Source of the DNA: an uncultured Caryophanales bacterium
GTDB lineage: Bacteria > Bacillota_I > Bacilli_A > Acholeplasmatales > Anaeroplasmataceae
DNA length: 10,593 nucleotides
NCBI GenBank assembly: GCA_937885165.1
Contig: CAKZZJ010000011.1
Span: 1 to 10,593 of the forward strand
Direction of reading: 5' to 3'
Position numbers and translations under genes: made by a program. The number at the start of each line of letters is the position of its first letter. Position 1 is the stretch's first letter. Below, in pieces: positions 6,824 through 10,593 of this stretch. Under the pieces are notes generated by a model. The model did no database searches. It was given only the letters and a program-made list of their open reading frames with translations, and had not been told where the DNA came from.

Positions 6824-7226
6824 ATATATCATAATAATTTGAATAAGATTCGATTTGTTTATCAACTAATTTATCAAGTGTGATATCTGATAAATATTCA
6901 TAAGTATATTTATCTAAATCATTTAAATAATAATCTAAAGGTGAATAAGAAAAACTATTATTTGCCATATTACCTTCTGAAATATAAATTATATCTTTTA
7001 GATTTATTAATGATGGCTTTTTAGATAACATATATCCACCTTTGTTACCTCTAGCACCAACTATTAAACCACTGTTTTTATATAAAGGAATAATCTGTTC
7101 CATAAATTTTCTTGAAATATCTTTTCTTTCTGCAATATCAGTAAGTGATATAAATCCTTCATTATAATGTTCTCCTAAATCCACAAATAATTTAATTGAA
7201 CATATTGTTTTAGATGTTAATTTCAT
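6822..7226 (-). CDS. Rrf2 family transcriptional regulator, CymR-like
   Basis: This 134-residue protein has the Rrf2 winged helix-turn-helix. The N-terminus MKLTSKTICSIKLFVDLG is followed by the HTH region (about 27-55, SLTDIAERKDISRKFMEQI), a wing (GARGNKGGYML, 57-67) and a dimerisation helix with SEG near 83-85. The only cysteine is C9, so the three Fe-S ligands of IscR/NsrR-type members are absent, as in CymR, the cysteine-metabolism repressor of Bacillus and Staphylococcus. The C-terminus is NYYDI with a terminal isoleucine. The gene diverges from cysK, whose product is CymR's partner in B. subtilis. The frame stays open far upstream to 7781, but that extension is antisense to cysK. The real start is ATG at 7226, with GAGGAA 6 nt upstream. 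The predicted role is to repress its own and the cysK promoter when cysteine is plentiful. The family is certain, the CymR role likely. Confidence 0.92.
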   Translation of the reverse strand: MKLTSKTICSIKLFVDLGEHYNEGFISLTDIAERKDISRKFMEQIIPLYKNSGLIVGARGNKGGYMLSKKPSLINLKDIIYISEGNMANNSFSYSPLDYYLNDLDKYTYEYLSDITLDKLVDKQIESYSNYYDI

Positions 7227-7243
7227 ATTTTCTTCCTCGTTAC

Positions 7244-7288
7244 ATTTAATTATATTGACAATATTATAACATAGTGCTATAATTAAAT
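7244..7288. repeat. 11-bp perfect inverted repeat spanning the divergent promoters
   Basis: ATTTAATTATA (7244-7254) and TATAATTAAAT (7278-7288) are exact reverse complements separated by 23 bp. The right arm contains the cysK -10 box and the left arm sits just beyond its -35 box. It could be a regulator-binding dyad. Both arms are pure A/T in AT-rich DNA, so chance occurrence is not excluded. Confidence 0.4.
7255..7283 (+). promoter_or_regulatory. cysK promoter, near-perfect consensus
   Basis: TTGACA (7255-7260) and TATAAT (7278-7283) are both exact consensus hexamers with a 17-bp spacer, and TGC precedes the -10 box. Transcription should start near 7290, giving a leader of about 49 nt. A promoter this strong is expected to need repression, consistent with the adjacent Rrf2 gene. 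Confidence 0.88.
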
Positions 7289-7291
7289 CAA
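7263..7291 (-). promoter_or_regulatory. Rrf2 gene promoter, overlapping the cysK promoter
   Basis: On the minus strand TTGATT (7286-7291) and TATAAT (7263-7268) are spaced by 17 bp, with TGT before the -10 box. The start of transcription is expected near 7256. Its -10 lies inside the cysK promoter spacer, and the cysK -10 lies inside its own spacer, so two polymerases cannot occupy the region together. Confidence 0.75.
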
Positions 7292-7297
7292 GATAAA

Positions 7298-7316
7298 TCC
7301 TACTAAATATATAGGA
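7298..7316. promoter_or_regulatory. candidate repressor operator in the cysK leader
   Basis: TCCTA (7298-7302) and TAGGA (7312-7316) form an inverted repeat with a 9-bp spacer, just downstream of the expected cysK start of transcription and before the Shine-Dalgarno site. It is the main G/C-containing symmetric element in the divergent region, and its right half reads TAGGAAT; I recall CymR sites as AT-rich dyads with a GGAAT core. Assignment to the Rrf2 protein is inference. Confidence 0.4.
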
Positions 7317-7338
7317 ATAGTATAAAAAGGAGAAAAAA

Positions 7339-8265
7339 ATGAAATTATACAATAAAATTATTGATACAATTGGCAATACACCAGTTGTTGAGTTAAAAAA
7401 TCTAGAAGAAGAATTTAATTTAGAAGCTAAAATAATTGCCAAGGTTGAATTCTTTAATCCTGCAGGCAGTGTTAAAGATAGAATCGCTAAGGCTATGATT
7501 GAAGATGCAGAAAAGAAAGGATTAATAAATAAAGATACAGTATTAATTGAACCGACAAGTGGTAATACTGGAATCGGGTTATCAATGGTTGCTGCATCAA
7601 AGGGCTTAAAAATAATTCTTACGATGCCTGAAACGATGTCAGTTGAAAGAAGAAATATTTTAAAAGCATATGGTGCTGAACTTGTTTTAACTGAAGGTGC
7701 TAAAGGTATGAAAGGCGCTATTGCAAGAGCTCTAGAATTAGCAAAAGAAATACCTAATGCATTTATTCCATCACAATTCACTAATATGGCTAATCCTGAA
7801 ATTCATTATCTTACTACAGGAAGGGAAATATATAATGATTTAGATGGTAATGTTGATATCTTTGTTGCTGGAGTTGGTACAGGAGGTACTATTTCAGGTG
7901 TAGGTAAATATTTAAAAGAACAAAATAAAAATATTAAAGTTGTTGCTGTAGAACCAGAAACATCACCTGTTTTATCAAAGGGTGTAGCTGGTCCGCATAA
8001 AATCCAGGGTATTGGTGCTGGTTTTGTTCCTGATACACTAAATACAAGTATTTATGATGAAATAATTACTATTGAAAATGAACAGGCTTTTGAGATGGGG
8101 AGATTATCTGCAAGAAAAGAAGGACTTCTTGTGGGAATTTCATCAGGTGCTTCTTTAGCTGCTGCAGTAGAACTTGCAAAAAGAAAAGAAAATAAAGGTA
8201 AAACAATTGTCGCACTGCTTCCAGATACTGGTGAAAGATATTTATCAACAGCAATGTTTAATTAA
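7339..8265 (+). CDS. cysK: cysteine synthase (O-acetylserine sulfhydrylase)
   Basis: This PLP-dependent enzyme makes L-cysteine and acetate from O-acetylserine and sulfide in the cytoplasm. All hallmarks are present in 308 residues, the usual CysK length. PLP is bound by K46 (NPAGSVKDR, 41-49), the substrate loop is TSGNTG (73-78), and the phosphate cup is GTGGT (180-184). The active-site loop is KIQGIGAGFVP (221-231), the pyridine-nitrogen contact S269 lies in ISSGAS, and the C-terminus has PDTGERYLSTAMF (295-307). The KIQGIGAGF loop and the absence of extra domains favour CysK over cystathionine beta-synthase. ATG 7339 is preceded by AAAGGAG 6 nt upstream. It diverges from the CymR-like gene and is followed by a strong terminator, so it is monocistronic. 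No cysE is visible nearby. Confidence 0.97.
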   Translation: MKLYNKIIDTIGNTPVVELKNLEEEFNLEAKIIAKVEFFNPAGSVKDRIAKAMIEDAEKKGLINKDTVLIEPTSGNTGIGLSMVAASKGLKIILTMPETMSVERRNILKAYGAELVLTEGAKGMKGAIARALELAKEIPNAFIPSQFTNMANPEIHYLTTGREIYNDLDGNVDIFVAGVGTGGTISGVGKYLKEQNKNIKVVAVEPETSPVLSKGVAGPHKIQGIGAGFVPDTLNTSIYDEIITIENEQAFEMGRLSARKEGLLVGISSGASLAAAVELAKRKENKGKTIVALLPDTGERYLSTAMFN

Positions 8266-8280
8266 TTATCAGATATTTCG

Positions 8281-8311
8281 CTCAAGTCAAATATTATGGC
8301 TTGAGTTTTTT
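8281..8311 (+). terminator. intrinsic terminator of cysK
   Basis: CTCAAGTC (8281-8288) pairs with GGCTTGAG (8298-8305), with one G-T wobble, around a 9-nt loop, followed by T6 and a further T-rich stretch. It starts 15 nt after the cysK stop codon. Confidence 0.87.
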
Positions 8312-8443
8312 AATTTTTAGGTATTTAAAAAATTTTGAATTTTCTTCACCCCATAGTTTTTCTTTTACTTTAAATTCTGAAACAATTTCATAATATATTT
8401 CTTGGAGCTGTAAAAATAATTTTTCGAATTGAAATTTACTATT
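8294..8443 (-). pseudogene. possible antisense coding remnant
   Basis: A minus-strand frame is open for 49 codons between a TGA (8444-8446) and a TAA (8294-8296). Its translation is amphipathic and protein-like (LFLQLQEIYYEIVSEF, then KEKLWGEENSKFFKYLKIKK), but it has no start codon or Shine-Dalgarno site. It overlaps the cysK terminator and the next hairpin. It may be the 3' end of a deleted minus-strand gene or simply chance in AT-rich DNA. No family recognised. Confidence 0.2.
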
Positions 8444-8456
8444 TCAGCTCTTTTTT
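8405..8456 (+). terminator. second terminator-like hairpin in the cysK-surface protein gap
   Basis: GAGCTG (8405-8410) pairs exactly with CAGCTC (8445-8450) and is followed directly by T6 (8451-8456). The 34-nt interior can form a further weak AATTT/AAATT stem. It could be a backup terminator for cysK readthrough, the end of a small RNA starting between 8312 and 8404, or an attenuator for the surface-protein gene. I see no convincing promoter that would decide between these. Confidence 0.45.
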
Positions 8457-8497
8457 ATGTCTAAAAATCAAAAAAAATTAAGTTTTTAAAAAATTTT

Positions 8498-8527
8498 TTG
8501 AGAATTTAACCCTCTAACTTGTATTTA
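8498..8527 (+). promoter_or_regulatory. weak candidate promoter for the surface-protein gene
   Basis: TTGAGA (8498-8503) and TATTTA (8522-8527) are spaced 18 bp within very AT-rich DNA. An alternative is TTGTAT (8519-8524) with TATTTT (8541-8546), 16 bp apart. Neither is strong. The rest of 8457-8598 holds only A/T runs, including a self-complementary A6T6, until the AGGAGG ribosome-binding site at 8587-8592. Confidence 0.25.
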
Positions 8528-8598
8528 TTATATATGTAACTATTTTTTTAAGGGGTAGTTTCGCTAAAAATAATAAACTATAAAAGAGGAGGAATAAG

Positions 8599-10551
8599 AT
8601 GAAAATATTATTAGTTTTATTATTAGTTTTTAGTTTTTTCCTAACAGGAAATAATGTATCAAAGGAGTCCCAAACATTTGAAGATGAAGAAATTAAGAAG
8701 ACATTATTATCTGAAAATGTTACCGAAGATGAGGTTGTAGATTTCTTAATATCCCAACTTGATACCTGGGCAGCCAGCAAAGCAAAGTTTTTCTTGCAGT
8801 ATTATTATCTTTCAGAAAAGAATCTTACTAATGCAGGTCACATTATCTTTGAAAATTCACATTCGTATGTCGACGCGATGGGATATACCAATTATGAATT
8901 TGATTTTAATGCATCTAGTACTATAACTTTTCAAAAAGACAGCATATATTTTATCAAACCATTTGTAGATGATGATAGCTATAGAGGAGATCTTGAGTTA
9001 AGCGTAGATTATTTTTTTAAAGCTGCATATGGAGTTAATATTTTTGAAAAAGAAATAAGTACCTATACATTTAACTGCGACGAATTCTGCGATGGCGATT
9101 ATAGTTATGAAGATTATTCAGAACATGATCAGGCTATATTACAATATATAAACGATTATATATGTGATATGGTAGAAGGAAGCTATGATGGTGATCTTTT
9201 AATGGTAGTACCTCACGAAGATTTTACTTGTACGCTATTAGCAAATGCTCAAAATAATAATTTTGGTTCCCATGTATTTCCCAAATTTTCTACTGCTGAT
9301 AATAATTATGAGAGGCATTGCTTGTATGATTTTGGTTTCATTGTAACCGAAACAAAAAGAGTATTATCAGATGAATTTATAGATTTAGAAGCACCGACAT
9401 TCATAGTTGATGTTGATAATCCTATATCTTTTGAAACCATAAAATCTCAAATTACAGCCTATGACAAAACAGAAGGAGATATAACAAGCAAGATAGTTAT
9501 ATCAAATAACAATTATGTTCTATCAAACGGTAAAATAGGTGTAGGCACATATTCTTTTACAGCAACAGTATCAGATTTATTTGATAATACATGTTCTAAG
9601 GTATTCAATATAATGGTTGTTGATATAACTAAACCAACATTAATAGCATCAGATATGACAATCACTTATAATGAAACTTTATCTGATTCTGATTTGGTTA
9701 ACAATGTAAATTATTCAGATAATGTATCAGCAAAAGATAAAATCAATTATAATATTACTTTAAATGAATATAATAGCGCACCATCATATAAAACGTTTAA
9801 GGCAAAATGTGGAACTTATAATATATCAATATCATTTACTGATGAAGCAAATAATACTAATTCTGTAAGTTTTAGTGTTAATGTAATAGATAATATCGCA
9901 CCAGCTGTTGTTGTGCCAGAAGAAATCATATCAACAACTACTAATTTTTTGACAATGAATGATATAAAAGAATATATAAGTGTAGTTGATGAATATGATA
10001 ATAATGCTACATATTCACTATATGATGCCCAAGGCTATAACACAACAAAAAAAGTTGGCACCTACAAAATGAGAATTGAAGCAAAAGATAGTTCAAATAA
10101 CACCAGTACAGTATATTTCAATGTAAAATTAGTTGATACTGATGTGCCTACAATAGGATTTAAAGATGATTATTTAATTGTAATAAATGTTGATGAGATA
10201 TTAACGAAAGACAAATTGATTTTATTATTATCAAACAATATAGATTTATCTAGCCTAGATGAAATAGAAATTGAGAGTGATTATTTTGCTTCAAGTATTA
10301 AGGGAGCAGGTAAATATGAAATTACAATTACAGGTATCGATAGAAATACAAAAGAAAAAGTAAGTATTAAAACTGAACTAGATGTTATTGATTCGATAAA
10401 TACAGTACCTGTAGCAAAAGAGGAAGAAAATAAAATATATACTATCTGGAATGAAAATAAAATATTAATTATCGTAGCCTCATCATTGTTATTAATAGCT
10501 GTTATCACTTTAATTTTTTATTTAAAGAAAAAAGGCAAAAAAAATGGATAA
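8599..10551 (+). CDS. secreted, membrane-anchored protein with four Ig-like (DUF5011-like) repeats
   Basis: This 650-residue surface protein has an N-terminal signal sequence (hydrophobic 3-16, no lipobox cysteine). An acidic domain of about 240 residues, not recognised, contains five cysteines (C160, C164, C189, C211, C241). Four beta-rich repeats follow at about 264-341, 342-430, 431-512 and 513-597. Repeat 1 is a textbook DUF5011/HYR-like unit (AYDKTEGDIT at 287-296, VGTY at 315-318). The corresponding GTY or GKY is at 405-407, 487-489 and 571-573, and each unit ends in a V-V/I/L-D linker; repeat 4 is most divergent. A single transmembrane helix (622-642) and a KKKGKKNG tail anchor the C-terminus, with no LPXTG motif. 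Such repeats usually act as spacers or adhesion modules; the N-terminal domain would carry the specific function. The start is set by AGGAGG 6 nt before the ATG. The last codons overlap the next gene, suggesting an operon. Confidence 0.92.
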   Translation: MKILLVLLLVFSFFLTGNNVSKESQTFEDEEIKKTLLSENVTEDEVVDFLISQLDTWAASKAKFFLQYYYLSEKNLTNAGHIIFENSHSYVDAMGYTNYEFDFNASSTITFQKDSIYFIKPFVDDDSYRGDLELSVDYFFKAAYGVNIFEKEISTYTFNCDEFCDGDYSYEDYSEHDQAILQYINDYICDMVEGSYDGDLLMVVPHEDFTCTLLANAQNNNFGSHVFPKFSTADNNYERHCLYDFGFIVTETKRVLSDEFIDLEAPTFIVDVDNPISFETIKSQITAYDKTEGDITSKIVISNNNYVLSNGKIGVGTYSFTATVSDLFDNTCSKVFNIMVVDITKPTLIASDMTITYNETLSDSDLVNNVNYSDNVSAKDKINYNITLNEYNSAPSYKTFKAKCGTYNISISFTDEANNTNSVSFSVNVIDNIAPAVVVPEEIISTTTNFLTMNDIKEYISVVDEYDNNATYSLYDAQGYNTTKKVGTYKMRIEAKDSSNNTSTVYFNVKLVDTDVPTIGFKDDYLIVINVDEILTKDKLILLLSNNIDLSSLDEIEIESDYFASSIKGAGKYEITITGIDRNTKEKVSIKTELDVIDSINTVPVAKEEENKIYTIWNENKILIIVASSLLLIAVITLIFYLKKKGKKNG

Positions 10552-10593
10552 GATAATTGATAAAGAAATAATGGAAAAAAAGATCAGAGAATC
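10544..10593 (+). CDS. start of an unidentified gene, cut by the window edge
   Basis: An ATG at 10544 overlaps the last 8 nt of the surface-protein gene (stop 10549-10551) and opens a frame reading MDKIIDKEIMEKKIRE to the window end. The Shine-Dalgarno match (AAAGG near 10530) is modest. The 16 visible residues are charged and helix-forming, typical of a cytoplasmic N-terminus, but too few to identify. The overlap implies cotranscription and translational coupling with the membrane-anchored protein. A later ATG at 10571 lacks a ribosome-binding site. Confidence 0.55.
   Translation, partial: MDKIIDKEIMEKKIRE

Noticed and set aside
7227..7338. T-box or riboswitch in the cysK leader
   Set aside because: The leader is only about 49 nt long, with no T-box core sequence and no terminator hairpin before the start codon.
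7227..7781. N-terminal extension of the Rrf2 frame to a 319-residue protein
   Set aside because: The extension is antisense to cysK and crosses both promoters. A good ribosome-binding site and the conserved Rrf2 N-terminus place the start at 7226.
1..10593. Genetic code 4 (TGA as tryptophan) for the host
   Set aside because: polC, cysK and the other intact genes use TGG and contain no in-frame TGA over thousands of codons, and the membrane-protein gene appears to end in TGA.

Overview
The window is AT-rich DNA, by eye well under 35% G+C. TGG is the only tryptophan codon in its intact genes, strong purine-rich Shine-Dalgarno sites precede most of them, and it carries a Gram-positive type DNA polymerase III (PolC). 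Together this points to a low-GC Bacillota or Mycoplasmatota-like bacterium using the standard code. The surface protein at the right end has no LPXTG sorting motif. I cannot name the species.

Layout. (1) Positions 1-540 hold no intact gene. They contain two plus-strand coding remnants broken by in-frame stops (2-226 and 270-440), each followed by a terminator-like hairpin, then a third hairpin. (2) A sigma-A-type promoter (570-598) drives a two-gene unit: a membrane protein of DUF1189-like architecture (616-1392) and, 4 nt later, polC (1397-5896). The PolC exonuclease and polymerase catalytic residues are intact, but its PHP metal-site motifs are eroded. (3) A Bax inhibitor-1/YccA-type membrane protein (5987-6775) has its own promoter and ends at a terminator shared with the convergent next gene. 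(4) An Rrf2/CymR-like repressor (6822-7226, minus) and cysK (7339-8265, plus) diverge from a compact region in which two near-consensus promoters overlap and must compete. (5) A 333-bp gap carries the cysK terminator, a second terminator-like hairpin and a possible antisense coding remnant. (6) A 650-residue secreted, membrane-anchored protein with four Ig-like (DUF5011-like) repeats (8599-10551) overlaps the start of another gene that runs off the window.

How the genes work together. The best-supported module is the Rrf2 regulator plus CysK. In Bacillus and Staphylococcus, CymR represses cysteine-metabolism genes and is controlled by complex formation with CysK. Here the two genes are divergent neighbours, the regulator lacks the Fe-S cysteines of IscR-type Rrf2 proteins, and its C-terminus ends in isoleucine like the peptides that dock into the CysK active site. 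I infer a self-contained cysteine-status switch. polC probably depends on transcription, and perhaps translational coupling, from the membrane-protein gene in front of it. No wholly new system is evident. The points most worth following up are the Rrf2-CysK switch, the PolC deviations, and the recoded-looking remnants at the left edge.
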